Source of the DNA: GCA-2705995 sp965661625
GTDB taxonomy: Bacteria; Bacteroidota; Bacteroidia; Flavobacteriales_G; Salibacteraceae
NCBI GenBank assembly: GCA_965661625.1
Contig: CBFIEM010000006.1
Location: forward strand, 62,001-126,000
Direction of reading: 5' to 3'
DNA length: 64,000 nucleotides
Shown here: piece after piece, positions 33,359-42,710 of the stretch
Position numbering within the stretch: the first letter of the stretch is position 1
How the letters are laid out: each line of letters starts with the position of its first letter
Notes under the pieces: generated by a model
Told to the model about the DNA's origin: nothing
The model's input: the letters and a program-made list of their open reading frames with translations, nothing else
Databases searched by the model: none
Translations under genes and position numbers: made by a program

Positions 33359-34630
33359 ATGAAAATACTGGTCCTCGGTTCTGGAGGCAGGGAACACGCC
33401 CTTGCCTGGAAATTGTCTGAAAGCGCTCAATGTGATGAGTTATTTATTGCCCCTGGAAATGCAGGTACAGACTCGGTTGGGGAGAATATAGACCTATCTG
33501 TTACTGATTTTGAAGGCATCAAGCAGGTTGTGCTAGACAAGCAAATTAATTTAGTAGTTGTAGGTCCTGAAGCTCCACTTGTTGAAGGAATTACCGACTT
33601 TTTTAAGCAGGACGCACAACTCAGCTCGGTTGCGATTATTGGTCCATCTCGAGAAGGCGCTCAACTTGAAGGAAGCAAAGATTTCTCGAAAGACTTTATG
33701 AATGAATTTGGTATTCCTACAGCGCGTCACAAAACGGTTACTCCTGACTCACTGGAAGTGGGGAAGCAATTCTTGGAAAAACTAACTCCCCCATATGTAT
33801 TAAAAGCTGATGGACTTGCGGCTGGAAAAGGAGTGCTGATTGTAGACCATTTAGAAACGGCGAAAAATGAGTTGGAAGCCATGCTCGGCGGAAAGTTCGG
33901 TGACGCAAGTTCGCGCGTTGTAATAGAAGAATTTTTAGATGGCATTGAACTTTCGGTTTTTGTACTAACCGATGGGTCAGGATATAAGCTGTTACCTTCT
34001 GCCAAAGACTACAAGCGCATTGGAGAAGGAGATGCGGGCTTAAATACTGGAGGGATGGGTGCAATATCTCCTGTTCCTTTCGCGGATGAAGAATTTCTGA
34101 GTAAGGTTGAAAAGCGCATTGTTCAACCAACAGTTACCGGGCTTCAAGATCGAGGAATAGATTATAAAGGGTTTATTTTTATCGGGTTGATGAATGTGGG
34201 TGGTGACCCATATGTAATTGAGTATAATGTGAGGATGGGAGATCCCGAAACGGAAGTAGTAATTCCCCGCATAAAATCTGATCTCGTTGACTTGTTTAGA
34301 GCAGTAGCAACGAACACCCTTGAGCATGAACCAATGGAAGTAGATGAGCGAACAGCTGCAACAATTATGCTCGTTTCCGCTGGCTACCCCGAAGCTTACG
34401 AGAAAGGAAAAGCAATGACAGGGTTTCAGCATGTTCGGAATTCAATGCTGTTTCACGCAGGTACTAAACTCAGCAGGTCAGGTATTGTAACAAACGGCGG
34501 GCGAGTGCTTGCGATTACCTCTTTTGGAAAAAACAGAAAAGAGGCATTGGAACTCTCGTATCAAAATGCTGCGTTGATTAAGTATAATGGAAAAACGTAC
34601 AGGAACGACATTGGATTTGACCTCAACTAA
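33359..34630 (+). CDS. purD: Phosphoribosylamine-glycine ligase
   Basis: A 423-residue ATP-grasp enzyme. Markers: MKILVLGSGGREHALAWKL at the start, the VVGPEAPLVEGI segment, the ATP-grasp stretch PYVLKADGLAAGKGVLI, GLNTGGMGAISPVP, and metal-binding YNVRMGDPETE. It performs the second step of de novo purine synthesis. purQ follows 1.3 kb downstream, separated by two lineage-specific membrane protein genes. A hairpin that terminates the convergent small gene lies directly after the stop. Confidence 0.97.
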   Translation: MKILVLGSGGREHALAWKLSESAQCDELFIAPGNAGTDSVGENIDLSVTDFEGIKQVVLDKQINLVVVGPEAPLVEGITDFFKQDAQLSSVAIIGPSREGAQLEGSKDFSKDFMNEFGIPTARHKTVTPDSLEVGKQFLEKLTPPYVLKADGLAAGKGVLIVDHLETAKNELEAMLGGKFGDASSRVVIEEFLDGIELSVFVLTDGSGYKLLPSAKDYKRIGEGDAGLNTGGMGAISPVPFADEEFLSKVEKRIVQPTVTGLQDRGIDYKGFIFIGLMNVGGDPYVIEYNVRMGDPETEVVIPRIKSDLVDLFRAVATNTLEHEPMEVDERTAATIMLVSAGYPEAYEKGKAMTGFQHVRNSMLFHAGTKLSRSGIVTNGGRVLAITSFGKNRKEALELSYQNAALIKYNGKTYRNDIGFDLN

Positions 34631-34657
34631 AAAGCCCCCAAGCATTGCTTGAGGGCT
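34631..34657 (-). terminator. Terminator for the small gene at 34684-34884 (minus)
   Basis: On the minus strand AGCCCTCAAGCA / TGCTTGGGGGCT (one mismatch) is followed by TTTTT. It lies right behind the purD stop, so it may also slow transcription from purD. Confidence 0.8.
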
Positions 34658-34683
34658 GTTGTGTATAGTTTAAAACGAGAAGA

Positions 34684-34884
34684 CTATTTCATCGTTCCGT
34701 TTTGCTCTGCTTCTTTATTGTAATTTGCTTGCTGCTTTACCCAGACTACAATCAGTAAAAAGAGTGCAACAATGTAAAACCAATTCACAATGCTATCAGT
34801 GTTATTGATTGCAGTGATTTTTAACAAGTCAAACGAGGCAAATATAAGATCGCCTATTCCGTATATAATTTCATTCCAAGACAT
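34684..34884 (-). CDS. Small membrane protein, DUF6341-like
   Basis: A 66-residue protein with one transmembrane helix (about 31-50, IVNWFYIVALFLLIVVWV) between a helical N-terminus and a basic tail. I recall this family (DUF6341) sitting between purD and a DUF6427 gene in Flavobacteriales; the match is by position and pattern, not verified. Function unknown. It has a terminator of its own and is divergent from the next gene. Confidence 0.75.
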   Translation of the reverse strand: MSWNEIIYGIGDLIFASFDLLKITAINNTDSIVNWFYIVALFLLIVVWVKQQANYNKEAEQNGTMK

Positions 34885-34925
34885 GCACGTTCAATTTTGT
34901 TAGGCAAATTTAATATTTCTACCAT

Positions 34926-35903
34926 ATGCTCATCAATTTTTTCAAATCAAGTAGGCCCCATGCGCTTCTTTTGCTTCCTGTTTATGCAGTAGCATTGCGA
35001 TTACCGTTGGTTTGGAATGGCAATTTTGCTGTGATGAGCAATTTTGATGAGGCTGGTGCTTTTGGACAGATTTTTACCCCAATCTCCCAAATAACGTGGC
35101 TTACCATTTCATTGGGAGTGTTGTTAAACCTATTTCAGGCATATTTTTTCAATGCCTTAATCGAGCAGCACGCGCTCTTAAAAGAGCGTAATTACTTGGT
35201 GGCGTATGTGTTTTTGACCTTAGCAGCATTTGTCCCAGAATTAATGACATTTACCACTGTCTCTGTCAGTTTGCTTCTCGTGCTATTTGCGTTGCGATTT
35301 ATGTACAACATGGCAAAGTCTGAATCGAGCAAAAGTCTCTCGTTCAATGCAAGTTTGTTGATTGGCTTATCCTCATTGTTCTACCCACCGAGTATATTGC
35401 TTTGGGGAATGCTGTTTTTTGCCCAAGTTTACTTTCGGACAAGCGGTGTGCGGGAGCTCATCGTTGCGTTCTTAGGAGTTGCAACGCCTTTTGTGTTTTG
35501 GGCATGTGCCGATTATGCAATCAATGGAGCTTGGCATGAAGCAGTGAATTTAGTTCTTGTTGACTTCGTTGGTGGAGATGCTTTCCATTTTATTAAACAG
35601 CAGCATATGGCATTGACCCTTGTTCTAGTGGTGGGCTTAATTAGCCTTCCCAACTACCTCAAGTCAATTCAGGTTAATACCGTGAAAACACGGAATATGC
35701 TCGTGCTACTTTTGTGGATGATTGTTTTTACAGCATTTCAATGGGCCGTGGTGAAGCCGCTAGAAGCGTCAGTTGCATTTTTATCCCTTCCATTGGCCGT
35801 TATATTATCAAATCATTTGATCTATATAAAACGCAGGTGGGTGAGTGAACTGATCTATGTACTGTTACTTGCATCACTTGTTATGGTGCAAATTCAAGTT
35901 TAA
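34926..35903 (+). CDS. Polytopic membrane protein, DUF6427-like
   Basis: A 325-residue protein with about nine to ten transmembrane helices. The start MLINFFKSSRPHALLLLPVYA and the organisation resemble the DUF6427 family of Flavobacteriales, which occurs beside purD and DUF6341. The function is unknown. Topology resembles GT-C-like or O-antigen polymerase-like proteins in a loose way, with no diagnostic residues. The divergent gap to the DUF6341 gene is 41 nt, so they share a short promoter region. Confidence 0.8.
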   Translation: MLINFFKSSRPHALLLLPVYAVALRLPLVWNGNFAVMSNFDEAGAFGQIFTPISQITWLTISLGVLLNLFQAYFFNALIEQHALLKERNYLVAYVFLTLAAFVPELMTFTTVSVSLLLVLFALRFMYNMAKSESSKSLSFNASLLIGLSSLFYPPSILLWGMLFFAQVYFRTSGVRELIVAFLGVATPFVFWACADYAINGAWHEAVNLVLVDFVGGDAFHFIKQQHMALTLVLVVGLISLPNYLKSIQVNTVKTRNMLVLLLWMIVFTAFQWAVVKPLEASVAFLSLPLAVILSNHLIYIKRRWVSELIYVLLLASLVMVQIQV

Positions 35904-35929
35904 ATAGCTCGCTTTCCTCACGAAAGACT

Positions 35930-35937
35930 TACTTTTG
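35930..35937 (+). promoter_or_regulatory. -7 promoter element of purQ
   Basis: TACTTTTG, exact TAnnTTTG match, 19 nt before the purQ ATG. Confidence 0.5.
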
Positions 35938-35956
35938 TTGCCGAAAAACAGGCATT

Positions 35957-36649
35957 ATGAAGTTCGGAGTTATCACATTTCCTGGGTCCAATTGCGACGA
36001 TGATATGGTTTACGTGTTAGAATCAATTCTCAATCAAGAGGTTGTTCGTTTGTGGCATAAGGATACAGACCTTCAAGGCTGCGATTTTTTAATTTTACCG
36101 GGAGGGTTTTCATACGGAGATTACCTACGGTCAGGAGCAATTGCACGGTTTTCACCCATCATGAACAACGTAATTGAACATGCCAACAATGGTGGATACG
36201 TGCTGGGAATCTGCAATGGATTTCAAATTTTATGCGAGGCTGGACTGTTGCCGGGAGCGCTACTTCACAACAACTCTCAGAAATTCATTTGTGACAACAT
36301 TTACTTGAAAGCTACCAGCACCAACACACTGGTAACAGCTAATGCCGATAAAAATCGCGCATATAAAATTCCTATTGCCCATGCCGAAGGGCGCTACCAC
36401 ATAGCAGATCAAGACCTTCGAGAGCTAGAAGCTAATGATCAGGTACTGTTTCAATACTGCACTGCGGACGGAGAAATAACAGACGCGGCAAACCCAAATG
36501 GATCATTGCATAACATTGCAGGGGTTACCAATAGCTCAAGAAATGTATTCGGAATGATGCCACACCCAGAACGAGCGGCAGATGCCGAGCTAGGTAATGA
36601 GGACGGACGCGTTATGTTTGAATCCATTCTTGCTGAGGTAAATGCCTAA
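35957..36649 (+). CDS. purQ: Phosphoribosylformylglycinamidine synthase glutaminase subunit
   Basis: A 230-residue class I glutamine amidotransferase. Cys86 in YVLGICNGFQ is the nucleophile. PGSNCDDD at the start and the His/Glu of PHPERAAD near the C-terminus complete the usual set. PurQ supplies ammonia to PurL for the fourth step of purine synthesis. A separate PurQ implies a small PurL with PurS rather than the large fused PurL of gammaproteobacteria; those genes are not in the window. It is transcribed from its own promoter-like motif. Confidence 0.95.
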   Translation: MKFGVITFPGSNCDDDMVYVLESILNQEVVRLWHKDTDLQGCDFLILPGGFSYGDYLRSGAIARFSPIMNNVIEHANNGGYVLGICNGFQILCEAGLLPGALLHNNSQKFICDNIYLKATSTNTLVTANADKNRAYKIPIAHAEGRYHIADQDLRELEANDQVLFQYCTADGEITDAANPNGSLHNIAGVTNSSRNVFGMMPHPERAADAELGNEDGRVMFESILAEVNA

Positions 36650-36712
36650 CCAAATTTATCGCATGCGTTAAGTATCGGCTTCAATTCGACCCACTTGCTC
36701 CAAAGCAATTGC

Positions 36713-36720
36713 TATTTTTG
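36713..36720 (+). promoter_or_regulatory. -7 element 5 nt before tatD
   Basis: TATTTTTG, exact match, ends 5 nt before the ATG at 36726, so the tatD-ansA mRNA is probably leaderless. Confidence 0.6.
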
Positions 36721-36725
36721 GGCAC

Positions 36726-37499
36726 ATGAAGCTAGTCGATAGTCATACACACTTATACGTAGATCAGTTCAATGCTGATATTGACCAAGTTGTAGAACGT
36801 GCTCTGGAAGCTGGTGTATCGGACTTTTTCTTACCCAACATAGACGTGTCATCTTTACAGGAAATGGAGTTGCTGTGCGAACGCTTTCCACACGTAATGC
36901 ACCCTATGGTAGGACTTCATCCATGTTCAGTTGATGGCAACTATCAGTCACAGCTTGAAAAGTTGCGGGCGGCTTTTAATCCAAACATACACTGTGCTGT
37001 TGGTGAAATTGGTATAGATAGGTATTGGGATGACTCGCACCTTACCGAACAAATTGGAGCATTCAAAACACAGGTTGCTTGGGCAAAAGAATGGGATGTC
37101 CCAATTGTGATTCATGTTCGTGATGCTTTCAATGATATCTTCGAAGCGATGGATGAAGTTTACGAAGAAGGACTTACTGGAATTTTTCATTGCTTTACGG
37201 GTACAGCGGAACAAGCTGCACGTATTCTGGATTATCCTGGATTTTTACTCGGTATTGGCGGTGTAGCAACGTTTAAAAATGGCGGACTTGACATGTCCTT
37301 AGCAGAAGTGCCTTTAGAGCGCATGGTGCTAGAAACAGATTCGCCTTACTTAGCGCCAGCTCCCCATCGCGGAAAACGAAACGAAAGTAGTTACATTGAA
37401 TTGGTAGCAGAACGTTTGGCAGGTATAAAAAACACCTCCGTTGAAGAAGTGGCGTCAATAACCACCACAAATGCACTTGAACTTTTTGGAAAAGCATGA
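36726..37499 (+). CDS. TatD-family metal-dependent hydrolase
   Basis: A 257-residue TIM-barrel protein. Metal-site motifs are in place: DSHTHL (His7, His9), VGEIGID, VIHVRDA, FHCFTG and the final ETDSPYLAP. TatD proteins are 3'-5' deoxyribonucleases linked to DNA repair and turnover. Its stop overlaps the ansA start by 4 nt, so the two are co-translated; the functional link is unclear. Confidence 0.94.
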   Translation: MKLVDSHTHLYVDQFNADIDQVVERALEAGVSDFFLPNIDVSSLQEMELLCERFPHVMHPMVGLHPCSVDGNYQSQLEKLRAAFNPNIHCAVGEIGIDRYWDDSHLTEQIGAFKTQVAWAKEWDVPIVIHVRDAFNDIFEAMDEVYEEGLTGIFHCFTGTAEQAARILDYPGFLLGIGGVATFKNGGLDMSLAEVPLERMVLETDSPYLAPAPHRGKRNESSYIELVAERLAGIKNTSVEEVASITTTNALELFGKA

Positions 37500-38524
37500 C
37501 TAAAGCGAGGATCTTACTTATTTATACTGGAGGTACGGTGGGAATGGTTGAGGACCAAGCGTCGAAATTCCTAAGGCCATTTGACTTTGACCACCTAGTT
37601 GATCAAATTCCGGAATTAAAAAAACTAAACGTTGATCTTCATTCTATTGCACTGGACAAACCCGTAGATTCCTCTAACATGCACCCCGTTGTCTGGGTCG
37701 CGTTGGCAAGGATGATTGGTCAGCATTACGATGATTTCGATGGTTTTGTGGTGCTGCATGGATCTGATACCATGTCTTACACCGCTTCTGCTTTGAGTTT
37801 TTTGCTGGAAAACCTCAAAAAACCCGTGGTGCTTACAGGTTCACAATTACCAATTGGTGTTATCCGAACCGATGGAAAAGAAAATATTTTAACGGCTATT
37901 GAAATTGCTGCAACACGAAACCCTGACGGAACAGCAGTGGTTCCAGAAGTTGCGGTATATTTTGAATACAAACTCTATCGTGGAAACCGAACCCACAAAC
38001 TCAGTGCAGAGAACTTTGAGGCCTTTGCTTCCCCTAATTACCCTGTGCTGGCTTCTGCTGGCGTCCATATTAAGTTTGATGAACAAGCAATAATACAGCC
38101 CAACTGGAACGATGAGCTGAATGTAAACCAAATGATGAGTGATGAGGTTGCGATTTTACACCTCTTTCCGGGAATCAGTGAAGCTGTAGTACAAAGTACC
38201 TTAAACTTGGACGTGAATGGCGTACTCATCCGCACCTTTGGTTCAGGGAATGCCCCAACCTATCCTTGGTTTATAGATGCCCTTCGCCAAGCTAAGCTAG
38301 GGGGAAAAGTGTTGCTAAATGTAACACAATGTCATACCGGAACAGTTGAACAAGGCAAGTATGAAACCAGTCAAGACTTGGTGAATATTGGCGTAGTTGG
38401 AGGAAGAGATATGACGTTAGAGTCGGGAATTACTAAGATGATGTACCTTTTTGGACGAGGACTATCCGAAGAAGAAGTGAACCATTATTTAGCCGTTTCA
38501 TTGCGCGGTGAATTAACAGCTTAG
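37496..38524 (+). CDS. ansA: Type I (cytoplasmic) asparaginase
   Basis: A 342-residue protein. First active motif YTGGTVGM with the nucleophilic threonine (about residues 11-14), second motif VLHGSDTMSYTASAL with Thr-Lys partner region VLTGSQLPIG. No signal peptide, so it is the cytoplasmic form. It hydrolyses L-asparagine to aspartate and ammonia. The start overlaps tatD by 4 nt and the next gene begins 3 nt after its stop. Confidence 0.94.
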   Translation: MTKARILLIYTGGTVGMVEDQASKFLRPFDFDHLVDQIPELKKLNVDLHSIALDKPVDSSNMHPVVWVALARMIGQHYDDFDGFVVLHGSDTMSYTASALSFLLENLKKPVVLTGSQLPIGVIRTDGKENILTAIEIAATRNPDGTAVVPEVAVYFEYKLYRGNRTHKLSAENFEAFASPNYPVLASAGVHIKFDEQAIIQPNWNDELNVNQMMSDEVAILHLFPGISEAVVQSTLNLDVNGVLIRTFGSGNAPTYPWFIDALRQAKLGGKVLLNVTQCHTGTVEQGKYETSQDLVNIGVVGGRDMTLESGITKMMYLFGRGLSEEEVNHYLAVSLRGELTA

Positions 38525-38526
38525 CT

Positions 38527-40569
38527 ATGGCAAAGAAACCAGAAACCACTCCCCAACAACCTTGGATTAAGCGGCTGCCAATCCTAATCTTTTCCATCGG
38601 GTTTGTACTTTATAGTAACACCTTTCAGCACGATTATGCCCTCGATGATAAAATCGTAATTACTTCAAACCAGATAACAAAGAAGGGGTTAGCCGGCCTC
38701 TTCGACCATTTTTTTTACGACAGTATGGATGGCTTTTGGGCGAACAACTACGGTGTTGATGTCTCAGAGCTGAATAAGGCTGCTCTGGTTAGTGGTGGCC
38801 GATATCGACCATTAACCATGGTGACTCACTCACTGGAATATGCTTTTTTTGGGACTAATCCGAGTATATCACACGTTGTAAATGCTGCACTATTTGGTGG
38901 TACAGCAGTGGTTTTATTTTTGGTGTTGCTCAAACTCTTTCCTTTTGAACGCCGCAAATGGTATTGGAATATACCCGTTCTGGCGACATTTGTTTTTTTG
39001 GTACATCCCATCCATACAGAGGTGGTGGCTAATATTAAAGGCCGTGACGAGCTCTTGAGTGTATTTCTTGCATTGCTCGCTGTGCATATATTACTAAAGT
39101 CTGATGCTCAGTCAGGTAAGGCCCACATAAGAAGCGCGGTATTAGGGGGTGGTGTATTCTTCCTTTCTCTATTGAGTAAAGAAACTACATTGCCATTTGT
39201 GGGGCTCTTTCCACTACTGATTTATTATTTTCAGCAAAAGCCGGCTAAGGCAAGTATGCTGAAAGCAATGCCCATGCTAGCGGCTACTGTCGGATACTTG
39301 GCAATTCGGTTTATGGTCCTCGATGCTTCTCCTGCGGACCAGTCTAGGGAACTAATGAATAACAACTTTGTACTAGCTGAAGGAGGCGAAAAATGGGCGA
39401 CGGTTTTATTAACGCTCGGTGCATATGTTAAACTGCTGTTCTTTCCTCATCCCCTAACACATGATTACTACCCGTTTCATTTACCATTTACACCAGCAGA
39501 CCAACAGTACGCGCAATGGACTGACATTCCTGTGCTATTGAGTGGATTGGTGATTCTTGGTTTAGTCTACCTCGTGCTCGCGGGTTTTCAAAAGCGAACC
39601 ATGGAGTCATTCGCCATACTTTGGTTCGTTGGAGGTATACTCTTGGTAGCAAACATCCTGTTTCCTATTGGCGCGTTTATGAATGAGCGTTTCTTGTATT
39701 TGCCTTCTATTGGCTTTGCCATTTTAGTTGCTCACTGGCTTATGAAGCTTACTAAAAAAGAACAAACACCCATGACGGCTGGATTTTTAATCGTTGTTTT
39801 CATGGGCTTGGGCTTCACGTATAAAACCATTGAGCGTAACGCAGTTTGGGAAAATGATGAAACACTGTCGCTAACAGATGTTCAAATTTCAGAGGGAAGT
39901 GCTAAGGTAAAGATGTCTGCAGCCCTGCAATTGATAAACACTGCTCAACAAATGCAATCAGGATCAGCAAAGTTGAGTTTATTGAACCAGGCCATTGGGC
40001 ATTTAGGAGAAAGCATATCAATTTACCCCTCATACATATATGCGCACGCTCTGCTCGGGCTCGCATACCTCGAAGCTGAAGATTACAACGCGAGCTATAC
40101 CTACTACCAAAATGTGCTGCGCATCAACCCAGATTTTGATGGGAAGATTGCTTTACGCGCTTTAAGAACGATGGTTTTGCGCTTAATTGAAGCTGGAGAA
40201 ACGGATTTGGCATTACGGATGCTTGCAACAATGGAACAGTACCAGCCCAATCAAGCATTCGTTTATGCCAGTAAAGGAGAGATTTATGGGAGGTACCTTA
40301 ATAATTATCAAGAATCGGAAAGATTCTTACAAAAGGCCTTATCGCTCGACCCGAATAATGCAGATTATTTGCAAAAACTAGGCGTCGCTTTTGCGGTTCA
40401 AGGAAAATTGGGTGAGGCAATTAATTACCTCGAAGAGTCGTTGAAAGTCAACCCGAGCAACACTTCAGTGATGAAAAACCTTGCGGCTGCATACTACCAA
40501 ATTGGAAATACTGCGCGGGCTCAAGAGCTTATGTCTCAGGCTTCAGGATCAACCCAAGGGAATAATTAA
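38527..40569 (+). CDS. TMTC-like GT-C membrane glycosyltransferase with C-terminal TPR
   Basis: A 680-residue protein. About eleven transmembrane helices (residues 15-440) carry an Asp-Asp pair at 40-41 in the first loop (HDYALDDKI), the usual catalytic spot of GT-C enzymes. The segment VHPIHTEVVANIKGRDELLS strongly resembles the eukaryotic TMTC O-mannosyltransferases. From about 480 to 670 there are TPR repeats (YPSYIYAHALLGLAYLEAEDY, LDPNNADYLQKLGVAFAVQG). Protein O-glycosylation or lipid-linked sugar transfer is an inference from fold. It is the last gene of the tatD-ansA cluster. Confidence 0.82.
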   Translation: MAKKPETTPQQPWIKRLPILIFSIGFVLYSNTFQHDYALDDKIVITSNQITKKGLAGLFDHFFYDSMDGFWANNYGVDVSELNKAALVSGGRYRPLTMVTHSLEYAFFGTNPSISHVVNAALFGGTAVVLFLVLLKLFPFERRKWYWNIPVLATFVFLVHPIHTEVVANIKGRDELLSVFLALLAVHILLKSDAQSGKAHIRSAVLGGGVFFLSLLSKETTLPFVGLFPLLIYYFQQKPAKASMLKAMPMLAATVGYLAIRFMVLDASPADQSRELMNNNFVLAEGGEKWATVLLTLGAYVKLLFFPHPLTHDYYPFHLPFTPADQQYAQWTDIPVLLSGLVILGLVYLVLAGFQKRTMESFAILWFVGGILLVANILFPIGAFMNERFLYLPSIGFAILVAHWLMKLTKKEQTPMTAGFLIVVFMGLGFTYKTIERNAVWENDETLSLTDVQISEGSAKVKMSAALQLINTAQQMQSGSAKLSLLNQAIGHLGESISIYPSYIYAHALLGLAYLEAEDYNASYTYYQNVLRINPDFDGKIALRALRTMVLRLIEAGETDLALRMLATMEQYQPNQAFVYASKGEIYGRYLNNYQESERFLQKALSLDPNNADYLQKLGVAFAVQGKLGEAINYLEESLKVNPSNTSVMKNLAAAYYQIGNTARAQELMSQASGSTQGNN

Positions 40570-40836
40570 TAAGTAGTTCCGTTAAACATCGTACTTCTGC
40601 AGGCGTTAAGTAATGTTTAAGAAGCTAAAAAAATGAATTTTTAAGAATAGATTTTTTTGTAGTTTAGTTGCGCTTTAAAGGGGGCTATTCCTAGTTAAAT
40701 TTGAATGTTGAGGAAAAAGGGAGTGAAAACACGACTACTCAACAGAAGGATTGCAAGAAGGAGTCGCAATCAGAAGCAATTGATAATGAATTATTTGACC
40801 AAATTGAAAACAAAAAATCAATCAAAAACATCAGTT

Positions 40837-41697
40837 ATGAGAAGATTATTTGCATTGCTGACAGTAGCGTCAATGCTTACGTTTAGCACATATACTGTAG
40901 CACAAGATGGAGAAGATTCCACGATGATGCAGGAAGAAACCACTAAGGTGGACTCTGGAGCTACAGACATGGACTCGTCAGCAGCAGCTGAACCTGTTAT
41001 GGAAGAAGAAGCTCCTGTGGAAGCAGCAGCTCAATTGGAGGAAGAGCCAGCTCAAGAGCGCGGATTCCACCAATACGTTAAAGACAAGTTCATTCAGGGT
41101 GGTCCTGGTTTCATGAGCTTGGTAATGCTAGCCTTGATTATTGGTATGGCATTAGTGATTGAGCGTGTGCTTTACTTAAGCATGGCTACAACAAACACGA
41201 AAAAATTATTAGACGAAGTTGAAGGAGCTCTTAAGAGTGGCGGTGTGAATGCAGCAAAAGAAGTTTGCCGCAATACTGCTGGTCCTGTTGCTTCAATCTT
41301 CTATCAAGGGCTAGATCGTGCTGGTGAAGGAGTTGATATGGTTGAGAAATCAGTTATCTCTTACGGGTCAGTTCAAGTGGGTAACATGGAGCGTAATCTT
41401 TCATGGATTTCATTATTCATCGCACTAGCGCCAATGCTAGGATTCTTCGGAACAGTTGTAGGGATGATTGATGCCTTTGATGCGATTGCAGCGGCAAATA
41501 ATATTTCACCAGGGATTGTTGCAGGTGGTATTGGAGTAGCACTTATTACAACGCTTGCTGGTCTTTTGGTAGCGATGATTCTTCAGCTTTTTTACAACTA
41601 CATCGTTTCTAAGGTTGATAGCCTTACAAATGAGATGGAAGATGCTTCGATCTCATTGGTTGATCTTGTAGTAAAGCACATGGAGTCTAACAAGTAA
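40837..41697 (+). CDS. exbB: MotA/TolQ/ExbB proton channel protein with signal peptide and acidic N-terminus
   Basis: Start set at ATG 40837 (286 aa), where a signal peptide begins (MRRLFALLTVASMLTFSTYT). The longer frame from 40705 adds a basic stretch unlike the family. After the signal comes an acidic, Ala/Glu-rich periplasmic region (about 24-70), then the ExbB core with transmembrane segments near 85-108, 185-207 and 220-248 (LAPMLGFFGTVVGMIDAF, GIVAGGIGVALITTLAGLLV). It forms a pentameric proton channel with ExbD. The 267-nt gap before it holds AT-rich sequence and no gene I can support. Confidence 0.9.
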   Translation: MRRLFALLTVASMLTFSTYTVAQDGEDSTMMQEETTKVDSGATDMDSSAAAEPVMEEEAPVEAAAQLEEEPAQERGFHQYVKDKFIQGGPGFMSLVMLALIIGMALVIERVLYLSMATTNTKKLLDEVEGALKSGGVNAAKEVCRNTAGPVASIFYQGLDRAGEGVDMVEKSVISYGSVQVGNMERNLSWISLFIALAPMLGFFGTVVGMIDAFDAIAAANNISPGIVAGGIGVALITTLAGLLVAMILQLFYNYIVSKVDSLTNEMEDASISLVDLVVKHMESNK

Positions 41698-41710
41698 GAA
41701 ATAAGACATT

Positions 41711-42115
41711 ATGCAAAATAAATTGTCTACATATGCATTGTACGCGTTGCTCGTCTGGGCGGTGGTTGTGTTCGGCTTAGGTTTCTTCGCCGAATCATAC
41801 ACACCAATGATTATCAGCGCATACATATTCGTAGTAATATCCTTAATCGGAACCTTAGCGGGTTCAGTTTTCGGATTGATTCACAAACCACAAGCGATTA
41901 AAACAATTGGGATAGGCCTGGTTGCGCTAATCGTACTTGGAGGCGTTGCATACGGTATAGCTGATGATACTGTGACAGTTGCTTATGAACAACAGGGAAT
42001 AGATGGGGGCACTGCGAAAATGGCTGGAGCTCAGATTTACTTGTTTTATTTCATGTTTTTCTTAGCAATCATCGCGATTATATATTCGTCAGTAGCTCGT
42101 TTAATCAATAGATAG
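41711..42115 (+). CDS. Small membrane protein in the ExbBD operon
   Basis: A 134-residue protein with four hydrophobic helices (about 8-25, 30-55, 65-85 and 105-130). No recognised domain. It lies 13 nt after exbB and 8 nt before the first exbD, all in one direction, so it belongs to the motor operon. A similar hypothetical gene is common at this place in Bacteroidota, suggesting a motor accessory role; that is inference. Confidence 0.75.
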   Translation: MQNKLSTYALYALLVWAVVVFGLGFFAESYTPMIISAYIFVVISLIGTLAGSVFGLIHKPQAIKTIGIGLVALIVLGGVAYGIADDTVTVAYEQQGIDGGTAKMAGAQIYLFYFMFFLAIIAIIYSSVARLINR

Positions 42116-42123
42116 ACCTAGTT

Positions 42124-42708
42124 ATGGCTAGAAAAGAAGCACCAGAAATTAATGCAAGTTCAATGGCGGATATCGCCTTCCTGCTCTTGGTGTTTTTCCT
42201 TGTGACAACAACCATGGATACGAGCTTTGGGTTGATGCGGAAATTACCTCCGCCCATCCTAGAAGAAATGCCGGATCCACCCCCCATCCGTGACCGCAAC
42301 GTTTTTGTTGTGTTAGCGAATGCGAATGATCAGCTGTTGGTTGAAGGAAAGCTCATGCAAATTGAAGAATTGCGCGAAGCAGCGAAGGAGTTCATTGTGA
42401 ACCCAGCTAACGATGAAGGTCTCCCTGAAAAGAAACCTGTTGAAGTTCCTTTCTTTGGAACCTACATGGTGTCAAAACAGGTGATTTCACTTCAAAACGA
42501 TAAAGGAACTTCTTACGACTTGTACATTCAGGTACAGAATGAATTGGCTGCAGCTTACAACGAGGTGCGGAATGAATTAGCGATGAGCAAATTCAACCTT
42601 TCATTTGACCAATTGCTTGAACGTGGAGAAAAAGAGAAGGTAAAAGCAATTCAGAAAATCTATCCTCAGCGCATTTCAGAAGCTGAGCCAAAAGATGTAG
42701 GAGGATAA
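42124..42708 (+). CDS. exbD: ExbD/TolR biopolymer transport protein, first copy
   Basis: A 194-residue protein with a short cytoplasmic N-terminus, one transmembrane helix (about 17-33) and a periplasmic domain. The conserved proton-conducting Asp is present in SMADIAFLLLVFF (Asp16). Its periplasmic part is longer than typical ExbD, with an insertion around residues 85-130. It would couple proton flow through ExbB to TonB-type transport or another envelope process. Confidence 0.92.
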   Translation: MARKEAPEINASSMADIAFLLLVFFLVTTTMDTSFGLMRKLPPPILEEMPDPPPIRDRNVFVVLANANDQLLVEGKLMQIEELREAAKEFIVNPANDEGLPEKKPVEVPFFGTYMVSKQVISLQNDKGTSYDLYIQVQNELAAAYNEVRNELAMSKFNLSFDQLLERGEKEKVKAIQKIYPQRISEAEPKDVGG

Positions 42709-42710
42709 CC

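Noticed and set aside
40705..40836. 44-residue N-terminal extension of ExbB
   Set aside because: The ATG at 40837 starts a proper signal peptide; the extension is basic and would hide it.
40701..40886. 61-codon frame before exbB
   Set aside because: It overlaps the exbB signal-peptide region in another frame, has a composition of Lys/Glu/Ser without any family resemblance, and no promoter or ribosome site of its own.
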